This document shows, piece after piece, positions 34,852-46,963 of a stretch of 64,000 bases of DNA (position 1 is its first letter; every line of letters starts with the position of its first letter). Under the pieces are notes generated by a model. It did not search any database, was not told the DNA's origin, and saw only the letters and a program-made list of their open reading frames with translations. The DNA comes from Nageia nagi (taxonomy: Eukaryota > Pinophyta). A program made the translations under genes and the position numbers. The DNA lies in NCBI GenBank assembly GCA_050084985.1, contig JBITNC010000001.1:85250001-85314000 (forward strand), in the 5' to 3' direction.

Positions 34852-35108
34852 GCTATCTTAGTTCAATTGGTAGAGTGTGTGATTTATAAACACATAGTTG
34901 TGGGTTTGATTGCCATAGATGGTGTAGCTTATTGTAAACTTGATATTTTGTAAACTTGTAAAATCAATTAAGGTTGTTATCTTATAAATGATTTATATGT
35001 ACTTATAACCTTGGTTTTCTAGTTATATGTACTCATAAACTTATTTGTTTTATCTTGCAAAGAAGCTTGATAATAATAATTATGGTTTTGTATCTCTAAA
35101 AAAAAAAA
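34852..35108 (+). mobile_element. tRNA-derived SINE
   Basis: The first 74 bases fold as a worn tRNA: acceptor GCTATCT pairs with AGATGGT (34916-34922), an A box TAGTTCAATTGGTAG, an anticodon-like TTTATAA loop and a B box GGTTTGATTGC (34903-34913). About 170 AT-rich bases follow, ending in eleven A residues (35098-35108). tRNA head, unrelated body and A tail are the SINE layout; the pol III boxes would give its internal promoter. Differences from a good tRNA are mostly C to T. No clear target duplication. Confidence 0.6.
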
Positions 35109-36175
35109 TATTTCCTTCAAATTCTAACTGTCCCTTCTTGTATAGCCTAATTATTCTTTCATGTTCTACCCACTTTCGTTGAGACTCCTTATGCTTTATT
35201 AGATAAGGAAATTGAAAGACAAAACAAATCCCATGTGAATCCATTTTAATAAATATATTTAGATATGTTTATCAAACAATTTTCTTCTTCTTCACTTCTT
35301 TAGGTATCCATCCTTGACTTGATATTGCTAAGTATATCTTCACTCTAATACAACTTGAAATAATGAAAAATATAATGGGGATCCAAACATGCAATACTTT
35401 GATATAATGTGTATTATATTGCTTAATACAATGCATTATAATTAGCTTATCATCATTTTTAAGATATAACAAACTTATGAACCCAATTAGTCCTTATAGA
35501 ATTCTAAGTACTTATCAACATTCACATTTGTTTATCAATACTAGATGATCTTTCTTCAATACAACATGATTTACATTCACTATTGTTTATTAATACTAGA
35601 TGATTATCCTTTTCACTAATTGATTCTTAACTCTTAATGTGGAATATGTGTTTGATATCTTCATTTTACCTTGTGATTAGCTTGTTCTTTATTAGAGTTT
35701 AGTGAATTTGAATTTTACTTAAATGCATTATCATTAGTAAGAGTACTTATCCATATTATATTCATGCTACATTGGTGATTGAATATCTTGGATATCATTC
35801 ATATTATAAGATATTTCATCTCTTCATTCACATTCACATTTGTTTATTAATACTGGATGATCTTTTTTCAATACAACAAAATTTTATAAGATAAAAATTG
35901 CATGTTATCATTTTAGGAATGCTCCTACATAATTATAAATTTTTAGTTATTGTCTAGTTCTAAGGTTTTTTAGTTATTAAAACATTTGTTTTCTTGTATA
36001 CTCAATAATAGTTATTATGTTTTTATATCTTATGAACTTGTTACATGTACTTGTAAACTTGTAAAGTCAATTGAGTTTCTTATCTTTTAAACTTTATTAG
36101 TAGCATAACAAAAATACATAACAACATTTAATGTAATAGATCTGGTCCATGTAATAATAGTAACATGTATGTGTC
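35109..36175. repeat. Unassigned, with short dispersed direct repeats
   Basis: No gene seen. A word of the type TTTATTAATACTGGATGATC occurs near 35530, 35585 and 35850, twice with TTCAATACAACA behind it. At 36040-36100, CTTGTAAACTTGTAAAGTC repeats part of the SINE body (34945-34975), so a second SINE fragment may lie here. Confidence 0.45.
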
Positions 36176-36177
36176 TA

Positions 36178-36395
36178 AAATCCAAAGTACAAAGTCCATA
36201 ATATCCAAAGTCTAAAGTCTAAAATAAAGTCTAAAGTCCACATACATCATGATCTATAACTAACATACCAAAACAACAACTACCTAATCAATTCAAAGTC
36301 CACAATATACAAAGTACAAAGTCCACAATAAAGTCCAAACTCCTCATACATCATGATCTATAACTAACATACCAAAGCAACAACTACTAATCAAT
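36178..36395. repeat. Tandem duplication of about 110 bp
   Basis: Copies 36178-36292 and 36293-36395 both end in CATCATGATCTATAACTAAC and an ATACCAAA(A/G)CAACAACTAC word. The left half is made of AAAGTCC and AAAGTCTA words. Confidence 0.8.
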
Positions 36396-36399
36396 CCTA

Positions 36400-38270
36400 G
36401 ATCTATCTATGTAGATCTAGATGTGTCTCCATCATCAATCCTCCTCTTTTTAACTTATGTAGATGTCTTCTATTGTATAACACAAATAAAATTAAGTTAG
36501 CATACATATTACAAACCATATTTGTAATTACTTTAAGTATTTAATAAAATAAAATTAATCTATCTACAAATTTTTAAAATGGACATAAATATTACCATAT
36601 CATGATGCTAAGATCCTCCCTTAATAACTATATCCTATTGTGCAGATGATGTGTCGATATCATTGAGATGAAATGCATGAGAAACCACATCGTAGAAGAT
36701 AAAACAAAAAATATTGAAAAAAATGGAGTTTTTAAATGGATATATATTTTTAAGACCTACAAATCGCATGCACATACATAGTACCAAAAATGAAGTATAT
36801 ATGAGTGACCACCTATGGAGTGGTGGATGTTGAAGGCTCTTCCATCAACATGCCCTCTTGTCAATCGAATGCGATCATATTAGGATGGACATCTACTTGA
36901 AATAAAATTTATATTTTTAGCATACACATGTTCAAATGTTAATAATATATAACAAAATTAATATGAAAAAAGCATAAACTCTATATACTTATTTACCTCA
37001 AAAGGTATGTTAGTAGATCTAGGAGTGGATGTCATAAAATCTCTATGAGATACACCTAAAGTGGAGCCTCCCATCATCTATGATAAAACATGTAAAAATA
37101 TTTACATTTTAAATTAAGTATACATATAATTCAAATTAATTTAGATATATTCTTTACATTCATGTTAATTACACTAAAAATATGGTAAATCTACCTCTCT
37201 CAGGAAGGTCAATATCATCAATGGACATCATCTCTATATAACATATCATATGATCAACCAAAGAGGGGTAAATACATATATTATCACAACTCTACAAAAT
37301 TGGAGTGCAACTCCACCAACTCCAACATCATCTCTATGCTCACTGACATTAGCTACCACATGGGTAGCTTGTTCAGTGAGAGTCTGGGTCACCTAACTCA
37401 ATACTCCCAATGCCAAAATAACTACCTAATGAAAATTTGGGGTAGGAATAGGAGTAGGTGGAGGGATGAGTGGTGTAGGATGCACGAGTCAACCTAGATT
37501 AACCAATGCTCTAGATCTATTTTGCCTCAAGCTAGGACCAATCCCTTGATTATGTATCATATCAAAATAATTCACATGCTTTCCTAATATGCACTCGGCA
37601 TATATTTTCTTCCAAAAAATAAAGGGACATTAGAATTGGAGTGTGGTGGTTTATCAAACATCATCCACCATTGATCCCAAAATTTCTCAGTTATCATAGG
37701 ATGGATGCACCAATCATAAGAAATTATTTTTTTATTAGGAGGGATATGTTATCTAGTAGATAGATCAATGAATAATGGAGCAAGGCTAGCTTTGGTAATA
37801 CCTAACTTGTTTACCTCTCAAGTGGAGAGACCATCTAAATAATATTACCTCATGCACTCTCTCCATGACTTGAAACCATACATATCACCATCAACACTCC
37901 TAATAGTATCACCTATAGTTTGCATAAAAGATACAAACTATATAACATGGTTGAGGGAGCTATGAATACTCTAAATATGGTGAATATTTTCTTGTAAATG
38001 GTTAATGTTATGAGAAATAACATCTCATAAATGTTGCTCATCTACACTAGTGGGCTAGGGTGGGTGTGGGGGTGTAGGGGGGAGGTGGAGAGGGTGGACG
38101 GGGTGGAGGATCGACATGTGGTAAGGGTGGAGGATTTATATGTGGAGGGGGTGAAGGATTGACATGTGGAGGGGGAGAACTTAGTGGGATATTTTGGGTC
38201 ACATCATGTAGTGTCTCATGTATGTCATGATAAAATTAATGGGATGAGTTAGCCATGATAGAAAAAAGAC
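36400..38270 (-). pseudogene. Unrecognised coding relic, Trp-rich, with polyproline N-terminal part
   Basis: Reading the minus strand from 38250 downward: a start-like MANSSH segment, then a proline-rich part (38040-38200, PPPHVNP and PPPRPPSPPPP), then from about 37990 to 37500 a coherent frame with few stops: DGDMYGFKSWRECMR, YYLDGLSTWEVNKLGITKAS, LAPLFIDLSTR, ISYDWCIHPMITEKFWDQWW, MMFDKPPHSNSNVPLFFGRK. The regular Trp, Tyr and His pattern argues for a real former protein. I do not recognise it; plant mobile-domain or transposon-accessory proteins are possible. It faces the transposase relic at 31390-34619, so the two could be convergent genes of one DNA transposon. Confidence 0.4.
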
Positions 38271-38279
38271 ACCTATAAA

Positions 38280-38844
38280 CATTATCAATAACATAGAAAT
38301 AGAAATAAACTCATGATCACATTAGAAATATCACATGTTTAATGAGAAATATGACAAATATGCAAGGAACTTATCATATAATACAACTCTATAAATACAT
38401 AAAATCTAATCAAATTTGAAAATCAAACAAGGTATGCAATCAATAAAACATAAGAAAAGCCTATATGAATATGTAATCAAAGATAAAATATTTCATTTAA
38501 ATATTTATATTTATCTCATTAAACATTGTACACAACCAAAGTCAAGCATGACTTCAAATCTCAAAAGATAAAAGTAGTAAGTATTTCCTTATCATGAATG
38601 ATGAAGCACCACATCCTAGTTTTATCTCAAGTAGGGCTATTAGACTCATAACACATCAAGTATGTCCAATACAATATAAAGAAGATAAAAAAGAGGTAAA
38701 TATATGGTTAGATATTATAATATTTAAAGCATTTAAATGAATTAATAGATTATTAATTTCTAATTTTAGAAAAATGATGCATGCTAAAATTATAATTTTT
38801 TAAAGGACAAAGTTTAAGACCTAAATAAACTAAATTGAGATAAA
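38280..38844. other. Unassigned AT-rich stretch
   Basis: No gene or repeat recognised between the minus-strand relic and the Copia element. Confidence 0.4.
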
Positions 38845-38849
38845 TAACT

Positions 38850-39349
38850 TGTTGGAATGTATAAAGCATTATTGTAAAGGTTTTGTAATAATATTCTATG
38901 TAAGTTCACTAATACTTAAGGGTATCATTTGATACCTTAAGTATTTAAGTGAATATGATAATGTAACTTGTCCTACACTCCATGTCATGAACATTCTTCT
39001 TAGGTAAAAGGATGTGCGTATCATGCTTTTGTACATTGGATAAAAAGGTGATCCAAAGAGGGATTTTGGCCTACAAATAGAAGGCTCCATATTTATGATT
39101 ATATATCAATTTGTGGAGTAAAATTATGCTATAGGATAGTGTTTCGGTGATGATATTAGGAGATTGTAAGAGATTCATATTTGTGAATGAAGTGAGATCT
39201 AGTTAGTGGATGTACTCCTAGTTGGAAGAACCACTTACATATTGAGTTATCTATGTGAGATTGATTTTTGAGTTTGTTAGATATGAATTGTGAGCTTTCA
39301 TATGATCTTTGGAGTTTACAATTGCTTATGTTATAGTTCAAATCTCTAA
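38850..39349 (+). repeat. Left LTR of the Copia element
   Basis: 500 bp, same length as the solo LTR at 16804-17303. Contains an imperfect palindrome around TATCATTTGATA (38932-38943). Confidence 0.9.
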
Positions 39350-39351
39350 TT

Positions 39352-39363
39352 TGATATCAAAGC
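39352..39363 (+). other. Primer-binding site
   Basis: TGATATCAAAGC, complementary to the 3' end of initiator tRNA-Met at ten of twelve positions, two bases after the left LTR. Confidence 0.75.
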
Positions 39364-39620
39364 TTGGTGTGGAAGCTCATCTTCAACTTGGAGGTCTTTA
39401 TTCTTCACCCACAAATTTCATTGTGAGGTAAAAGAGCTTCAAAGGTAAAAAACTTCCTTTTTTTTGAATTAAAAATATATTTTGTGTTATGTTAGTCCTT
39501 TTTTATGGCAAAATATGCTTAAATTTAGAAACATATTAATATGCAATCTTTTGTTAGTGACATCTTTTGTTGTAATTACTTACAAAATATGTTTAATATG
39601 TTGCTATAACTTCTTTTGAA

Positions 39621-39730
<110 letters not shown>

Positions 39731-39939
39731 TTTATGATTGTGTACAAAATTGTTACATTTTTTTTACACAATTATATTCTTACCATAACACTTTTTTAAC
39801 AATATATATTTTTTATCAAAAAAAAGGGAGGAATTTTTTTTTTACAGCAAAATTTTTTAATGTTGGTAGAAAGCCATTTTTATATATATATATATATAAA
39901 ATTATGAAATTATAGTAAGGGGAATAGTGGTAATATCAA

Positions 39940-40041
39940 AAGTGGGTTTTGAACCCATGACCTCCTTAGAGGGTTTGAACTTAAGTGTAGCCTTTTTTAT
40001 AAAAAAAAAAGCTTCTCAACCAGCTAAGTGGCCTCACCCTA
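39940..40041 (-). mobile_element. SINE-like tRNA head, minus strand
   Basis: On the minus strand a CCACTTAGCTGGTTGAG word (A-box-like) is followed by GGGTTCAAAACCC (39943-39956), a good B box. They are about 55 bases apart because an A run has been added. The minus-strand tail could be the A run at 39833-39845. Partial and worn. Confidence 0.45.
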
Positions 40042-42310
40042 TCATTGCTTTTCCTTGTTCATGTTAGCTTTTTTTTTTATGTGCATTATTTGTTGTTCTT
40101 AGATGTGTTATTTTTTTCTCCTACATGCCCTCTTACTAATCACCAAGCTAGACTCCCTTAGTAGGCACTACTGAGTGCCCTCCTCCTCTCACTCTTCTTC
40201 TTCTCCCTTTGTGCCTTATGCCTGGCCTCTATTCTCTGTATCTAAGCTTTAGGGTGGACATTTTTTTGTTTTCCAAGTCTAGCTTTGCTCTCTGACTAGT
40301 GTAGGCAGTGAAGATTATTTTTACCAATGTTGGCCCTACTACCTCCATCTCTATGACATGCATTAAAATGCACTTATTTGTTGCATGTGTGACCTCTCCT
40401 TCTCCTATGACACCTCCATGGTAGATGTCAACTTCTTGTTGTGTGTGAACCTCCATAGTAAAACTTATTATGCCTATCAGTTGCATGACTATTTCTTTCC
40501 TCGCATAGCTCCTTCTCTCCTAAGGACTCCTTCCTCTTGGCCCTTCTACTGCCCTTCATCCGATCCTCCACCTACTCCTTTGCAGCACCATGCACCACTT
40601 AATATCCCCATCACCTTCCATGGTGTACTCACTACTTCTATAGGCCATTAATAGGCCCTCATAATATTAAATCCTTCCTCTTTGACAATTTTTTGAAAAT
40701 TTATTACTCTATGGTTGATTGCAAGGAACTTATTTTGTTTACTTGCAAACAAAGTTTTGATAGACCATCATTTTTAAACTATTAATGCACCTAAAAGCAT
40801 TAAATTGTTAAATTAATTTGACATTTATGATGATGAGCCTTTAAAAGTTTACTACTTGAGTTTTATTTTTTGTTTTCAAGCAAATGAAAGGAAGATAATA
40901 TTTATTGCTCTTAAAATTAGGAGGAAATTTATTATGCATGATGGTCAAATATTGTAATCATTCCTCTTAAATGCCTTTCTACTTTTAGGAAAATGTGGAA
41001 AAAATCCAATAATTTTTTTTTAAGCATTTTACACTTTTAATACTTCTAAAATATACATTTCTTACTAACATAGTGTTATTTTAAAAGTATTAAAGGGTTG
41101 TATATATATATATGTTTTTTTTGCTAAATGAAAAAGCAATTCACTTTAGCATGCTATTTTTTAGTATGGTGAAAATGAGAACTTAGCCTCATTTTTTTTG
41201 TAACCTTTTAATCATAAGCATTTATTGAAGGGATCATTTTTTACCTAAAATGAAAATTTACTTTGATCCTTTACGCTTAGGATGTATGTTCACTACTTAG
41301 AATATTTTATGCAAACTTGGAAATGATGCATACTAGGTATTCATTTGTATTCCTTATGCAAAGTTAATTAATAGGATGATGCATGTTTGGACTTAATTTT
41401 TGAATTTAAAATATGCATGCTTCCTACTTATTTTTTCAGTTAATAATGCATGTTTGTTACTTAAAATCTGAAGTTATGATGCATTTTTTTATTTCCTTAT
41501 GCAAGAATGGAATAAACTTGTATAAATGAGGTATTATGTAAAAGATGTCCTTTAGGGGTTGGTAAACAAAACCCATTGGACACTTATATTTCAAATTGAA
41601 TGGATGATGTTTTACTTATGCTTTTTTACTTCATGTTTCACATTTGGCTTTATTTTCTTATGCAAACATTAAAATGAGCAACCCCCTAAAATAAACACAT
41701 CTGCATGTACATTCTACAACATAACTTGTTTGGGGAGCCATTAGGTGACGATAAGTAGACTAGAGCCTTTAAGTTCAATGATCCAAATGGTGAAAATTCC
41801 ATACTTATCAATTGCCTCTAATTCCTTTATTGGTTTGGACATAACTCCAATAGGTGGATAGGCATGTGTGTAGTGATACCACATGTCCACACATCTATTC
41901 AAAAATTATCTTGATAACCTAAGAGGATATCATGAAACCTAATCAATATTAATATATACATCATAACTTTGAAAAATAGTAAGTACTTTTTGTGAGAGTA
42001 TAATACTGACCAAGGTGAACTAGTTGAGGATTGGCAGTACTTGGGCTCCTCTTATGTAGGCATCCAAGTGAAGACCTAATTTTAGATAAAAAAAATAAGC
42101 CTCAATAATGTCATTCTACATCTATCATTCTTAAGATGAAAAATATATTTGGATTATTATTTGATTTCTAAAACATTTGCACTAGTGAATCAAACAAAGC
42201 ATGTCTTATTTAATTAAATGAAACATGTATTACTTACTTGGTTAAAAATTAAGATATAATGTTATTTATTGAGCCACATGTTTATTATTTTTCACATTCT
42301 TGTGTAGTAA

Positions 42311-43260
42311 ATGGGAGACTCTTTTTTACCCAAACGCATTCTTGATGGTTCAAACTTTGGGATTTATAAATATTAGATGAGAGTTAAATTACAGGCAAAG
42401 AAGCCTTGGCAAATAATGAATGAGAACCTTGTTATTCCTATAGATGAGAAAGCACTTAAGACCTATAACTCTAAGAATGAGTTGGCTACCTCCATATTTT
42501 TTGTAAAGTTTCAGATGATGTGCTCTTGATGATTTTCTCTTCAACTTTACCAAAGGAATCTTAGGATAAGCTTAAGTAAATCTACCTTGGTTCAAAATTT
42601 TTAAGAAGGTTTGCTATTCTCCAAAACTTGTTTCAATCTCCTCAAGGGGAAGATTAAAATATGGTTATCTACTTGAACATAATCATTGACATAAGGACCC
42701 AACTTGTTACTTATGGGTGCAATTGAATCAATGACGAGTTCATGGTCTTCATCATTCTTCAAAGCCTTTCTTCAAAGTTTGGAAACTTTGTGATGATTAT
42801 GGATACAAAGCTTGATGATAAAGAAGTATTCTCCCTTGAGAACTTTTCTAGGCTTCTTTTGAAGTATGAGTAAAATTTTAATAAAAAGGTGTTGATTTCT
42901 TCTCCTAAAGATAATAATATTTCTCTTGGAGCAACCAAAACTCATTTCTATAAGAAGTTCAACCATCAAAAGAAATCTTATCCTCCTCCCTCCAAAAGAT
43001 TTGAGAAAAGAGGTAATGGAAACAATAGCAGTACGAACAATGATAACAACATAATAATAGGAACAATAACAACAATAGAAAGAACAAGGGAAACAACAAC
43101 CACTTCAAGCAAAGAGATGGAAAAGGCAAAGTAAATAATCCATATCGTAAGAAAAAAATTGATGGTAATTGTAACTAGTATGGCATCCAAGGTCACAAAG
43201 AAGTTGATTGCTATAATAAAAAAGAGAGAAAAAGAATTAAGGTAATGGATATGTAAAAAA
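42311..43260 (+). pseudogene. Copia gag relic
   Basis: ATG at 42311 gives GDSFLPKRILDGSNFGIYKY and MRVKLQAKKPWQIMNE, the N-terminal pattern of plant Copia gag (a W in L-x-G-x-N-F-x-x-W is Y here). Several stops and frame changes follow. The segment 42889-43134 is open and covers the Asn- and Lys-rich basic linker before the zinc knuckle; the knuckle itself (near 43170-43210, WHPRSQRS-like) lacks clear cysteines. Gag would form the particle around element RNA. The Asn, Asp and Thr run around 43010-43090 is a local ACAATA-rich simple sequence. Confidence 0.65.
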
Positions 43261-43329
43261 ATTCGAATGAAAGAAGAATATTTAAGCTAATTTTGCTATA
43301 ATGCTCTATTCCATGTCTCACACTTTTTC

Positions 43330-43930
43330 ATCTAATTAGATTATTTACTCTAGTTGCACTTATCACCTATGTTTTGAAAGGGAAAAGATTGAAAATTTTC
43401 ACATGTATAGAAAAAATGTGGTTATGATGGATGATAACTCTATCCTTGAAGTTCAAGGTATTAGAAGTGTCTTGATTCATAAGAAAGTTCTTGAAAATGT
43501 ACTCTATGTTCCTAAGCTTAGGATGAACCTTTTCTCCATGATCCAAGTTGCTAGGAAAGGGTATTGTTTGAGTTCAAGTCTCAATCTTGGGGCATGAAGA
43601 AAGGAATTGCCACTTTGGTTAAAGGATTAGTGAAAGATGATCTCTATATTATGGATCAAGTGCTATCAAAGATGTGTCTTTGTACAAGTGTGTGTTCTAA
43701 AGGCAATCTTTGGCACCAATGTTTAGGGAACATTAACCATAAGAGTATTCAAGTCATAAAAGACCAAGAACTTATGGAAGGTTTGTCTTCTATTTCACCT
43801 TCAATTGGTCTGTATGAGAAGTTCATCCTTAGTAAGATGCATAGGAAAAAGTTTGAAAAAGATAAGGTAATAAAAGCATCTCAACCTCTTCAACTTATTC
43901 ATTTAGATTTGATGGGTTCATTTTAGACTG
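43330..43930 (+). pseudogene. Copia protease end and GAG-pre-integrase relic
   Basis: 43403-43597 is open and reads VVMMDDNSILEVQGIRSVLI, then VLENVLYVPKLRMNLFSMIQ, the C-terminal half of the Copia protease region (VLYVPGLRKNLLSV). The frame changes at about 43595; 43564-43926 continues with LVKDDLYIMDQ, LWHQCLGNINHKSIQVIKDQ (family LWHxRLGH) and LQLIHLDLMGSF, the start of integrase. The catalytic Asp-Thr-Gly of the protease lies in a damaged part near 43340. Confidence 0.75.
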
Positions 43931-43939
43931 TCATTTGAA

Positions 43940-44460
43940 GGAGCATCTTACATCTTGAACTTTATTAATGACTTTAGTAGGATGACATTTGGGTATCTAC
44001 TTGAGCATAAGGATCAAACTTGTAGGAGTTTTAAAAATTTTAAGACCTTAGTTGAAAATCAAACTAACCTTAAAATCAAGATGTTGAGATCAAATAATAG
44101 GGGAGAATATAATAGCAATGAGTTCAATGTCTATTGCACTAAGTATTAAATCAAGAGGTAGCTTACAATTCCATACACTTTTTAGCAAAATAGTGTTATC
44201 AAAATGAAAAATAGGATAATTATGGAGATGGCTAGATGCATGCTAGGTAATATTCCTAGTTTGTTATGGGGTGAAACTATGAGCATTGATATTTACACCT
44301 TGAATAGGTGTCCCATAAAATTCATTTATGTTTAAACTCCTTTTGAGACATGGTTAAAAAGAAAACATAACATTTCTCACCATAGGTTGTTTGGTTGTGA
44401 AGCATTCTCCAACATTATTTTTGAGAAAAGGTAAAAGTTGGAAAAATGAGCTAAAAAGTC
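43940..44460 (+). pseudogene. Copia integrase core relic
   Basis: SYILNFINDFSRMTFGYLLE corresponds to YFVTFIDDFSRKTWVYFL with the first catalytic Asp kept. LRSNNRGEYNSNEFNVYC corresponds to LRSDNGGEY, with the second catalytic Asp changed to Asn. Stops at 44147 and later; RCMLGNIPSLLWGET and LNRCPIKFI follow in other frames. Joins element DNA to the chromosome in active relatives. Confidence 0.75.
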
Positions 44461-44849
44461 CATCTTTATGGGTCATGATAATTAGCATAGAGGATATAGG
44501 CTCTACTCTCTATCCTACAAAGGAGTGTTCATTTCTAGTGATGTAAATTTCAATGAACTTTTTGAAGAATTTATTTTTAATAAGGATGTTGATGATCTAG
44601 ATGACTCATTAGTTGCTCCTAGCTAGTTGGATATAGATATGGATAAGTTACCTTAGGAATAAAACTCTCCAAATCAAAGGGTAACAAGAAGCATGACCTT
44701 GAACAAACCCTTATTTACCAATATTGACAACAAACATAAGTCGTCATCTTTCAAGGATGCCTTTAAGCACAAGTACTAGGTAGAAGCCATGAAAATGAAG
44801 TATGAGACACTTATGAAAAATAAAACTTAAGATTTAGTTTTTTATCCTA

Positions 44850-45370
44850 ATTAGAAAAATATGATTGGTAATAAATGGATATATAAGGTCAAGTATAATT
44901 CTATTAGGGATATTGAGAAATACAAGGTAAGGTTAGTAGCCAAAGGTTTTGCTCAAAAATAAAATGTAGATTATGAGGAAACATTTGCTACCATGGCAAA
45001 GATGCCCACTATCAAAATTATCTTTGCTATTTTTGTAGCTCAAAGATGAAAAGTTTTTCAACTTAATGTTAAGAGTGAAATTTTCAATAGTGACTTAGAT
45101 GTGGAAATCTTCATGAATCAACTAGAAGGGTTCATTATGGATGTCAAAGAGTCATCTATGTGCAAAATAAAGAAGTCTTTATATAGACTTAAACAAGCAC
45201 CTAGAGCTTGGTACAAGAAGATTTTTAGGTACTTTGGAAATATTGGTTTCTCCAAGTGTTTTTTTTACTCTGATCTATATGTGCTTAATCAAGAAAAAGA
45301 TATGGTATTGATTTTTTTTTTATTTAGATGATCTTTTGATTACTAGGAGCAATGATGAAATCATTTAAGA
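44850..45370 (+). pseudogene. Copia reverse transcriptase relic
   Basis: GNKWIYKVKYNSIRDIEKYK and VRLVAKGFAQK match the start of RVT_2. FQLNVKSEIFNSDLDVEIFM keeps the V-K-S-A-F-L-N-G pattern, with the catalytic Asp of QMDVK replaced by Asn. 45101-45331 is open and includes KKSLYRLKQAPRAWYKKI. A run of T at 45308-45317 shifts the frame; after it FYLDDLLITRS stands for the YVDD box. Several earlier stops. Confidence 0.8.
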
Positions 45371-45399
45371 GTGCATAGCCAAACTTAAGGTAACATTTG

Positions 45400-46285
45400 A
45401 ATTGATTGATCTTGGTCTTTTGCACTACTATCTTGAAATGCAAGTGTATCAATACAAGGATTGTACTTATCTTAGTCAATCTAAGTATATATCATACATC
45501 TTACAAAAGTTTGGAATCGAGGAGTGTAGATATGCTATGATCCCAATCTCTCTTGGAATCACTATTTCTCTAAGTTCTAAGTCTCAAATGGTTGTTGCTA
45601 CCACCAACAGGTAATTAATTGGTAGTCTTTTGTATTTGACTATACCTAAACTAGATATTACCTTTGTAGTAAATCTAATGGCATGATTCATGCATAAACC
45701 ATATGTTGAGCATCTTAATGTTGTTGAGCAAATATTGAGGTATGTTGCAAAAATTAAAAATCTTACTCTCAAGTATTCTAAGTTACCTTCATTTATTCTA
45801 ACTTCATTATCAGATTCTAATTATGGAGGAGATAAATATGATAGAAAATTAACCTCTACATATATGTTTAGCATTGGTTCAAGTGCTAGCTTTTGGGCTT
45901 CCAAGAATCAACCCACTATTTTTCTTTCCACCATAAAAGTCAAATACTATGTCATATCTATTGCAGCCTAAGAAGCTATTTGGCTAAGGCATATTTTGAA
46001 AGAAATTAGATATGACCAAGCTGGCTCTTTTTAATTTTTTCAAACAATCAATCAACTATTTCTTTAGCTAAGAATCTTATGTTTCATTAGAGAACAAAAC
46101 ATATGACAAACCATTCCCATTTTATCAAAGATAAGGTAATTGATGGCATCATACACTTGGAGTATTATCCATCCACATTGAACTTTGTTAATTTGTTCAC
46201 CAAGCCCCTCTCGAAAGTTCAATTTTGTAAGCTTAGGGATGCTATCAGGTTGGTGAAGTTGTCTTCAAAGGGGAGTGAAGCTTGA
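45400..46285 (+). pseudogene. Copia RT tail and RNase H relic
   Basis: 45402-45614 reads IDLGLLHYYLEMQVYQ and LSQSKYISYILQKFGI, the RT C-terminal part. 45690-45971 has QILRYVAKIKNLTLKYSK, SLSDSNYGGDKYDRKLTSTY (family SDADWAGD-x-DDRKST) and FLSTIKVKYYVISIAA (family LSTAEAEYVA). 46103-46285 gives NHSHFIKDKVIDGIIHLEYY and NLFTKPLSKVQFCKLRDAIR, the usual end of Copia pol. Stops separate the open parts. Confidence 0.8.
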
Positions 46286-46963
46286 ATTCTTATATTGAAT
46301 TCATGTTTATGATGATAACTTCACCCTTAGGAGGATTTTATGTTTTATAGTGTTAATTTTATTGTACACCTTCATGGTAAGTTTGCTCTGCATGAACTTG
46401 TATAAATTTTAGAACCAAAACATTGGCCAATATAGCACTATTCAGTTACCCATGTGTGAGGAACTCTTATGTGTCTTTTAGCACTATTCAATTATTCATA
46501 TGTGAGGAACTTGTATGTGCATGCTCTATTTTATAATGATGATCAACACATATTTTATATATAGCAGGTGACTATGAGTTTTTTGGCTTGGCATCTTCAT
46601 GATGACTTATAGTGCATCATTGATCAATTTATGATGGAATTTATTTGATTCATCTATCTTTGTTGATATGAATATATTGCATCTAACTGATCTTTTTATT
46701 TGAGCTACTTATGACTTGCAAGTTCCTTTGAGATTACAAGTTACTTACTTCAGGGATGTAGGCTTTTGGAGACTCTTCATGACTTATAGTTGGATGACTA
46801 CTTTAGGCTCTTGGCAAAGTAATGAATTGCAAACTAGAATTTTCTTACTTCACAAATATGTAAAAAGTTCACATATTTTTTGTATCTATATAGAGGAGAA
46901 CTCTCTTACTCTCTCTCTTTCTTCTCTCTTATTCACTCTATCCCATATTACATTAAGGGGGAG

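Noticed and set aside
34614-34889. 91-codon Pro-, Ser- and Leu-rich frame
   Set aside because: It is the translation of the homopyrimidine repeat and has no independent support.
34852-34925. Functional tRNA gene, Ile (TAT anticodon)
   Set aside because: Mismatches in the anticodon and T stems, worn boxes, and the A-tailed body downstream favour a SINE head.
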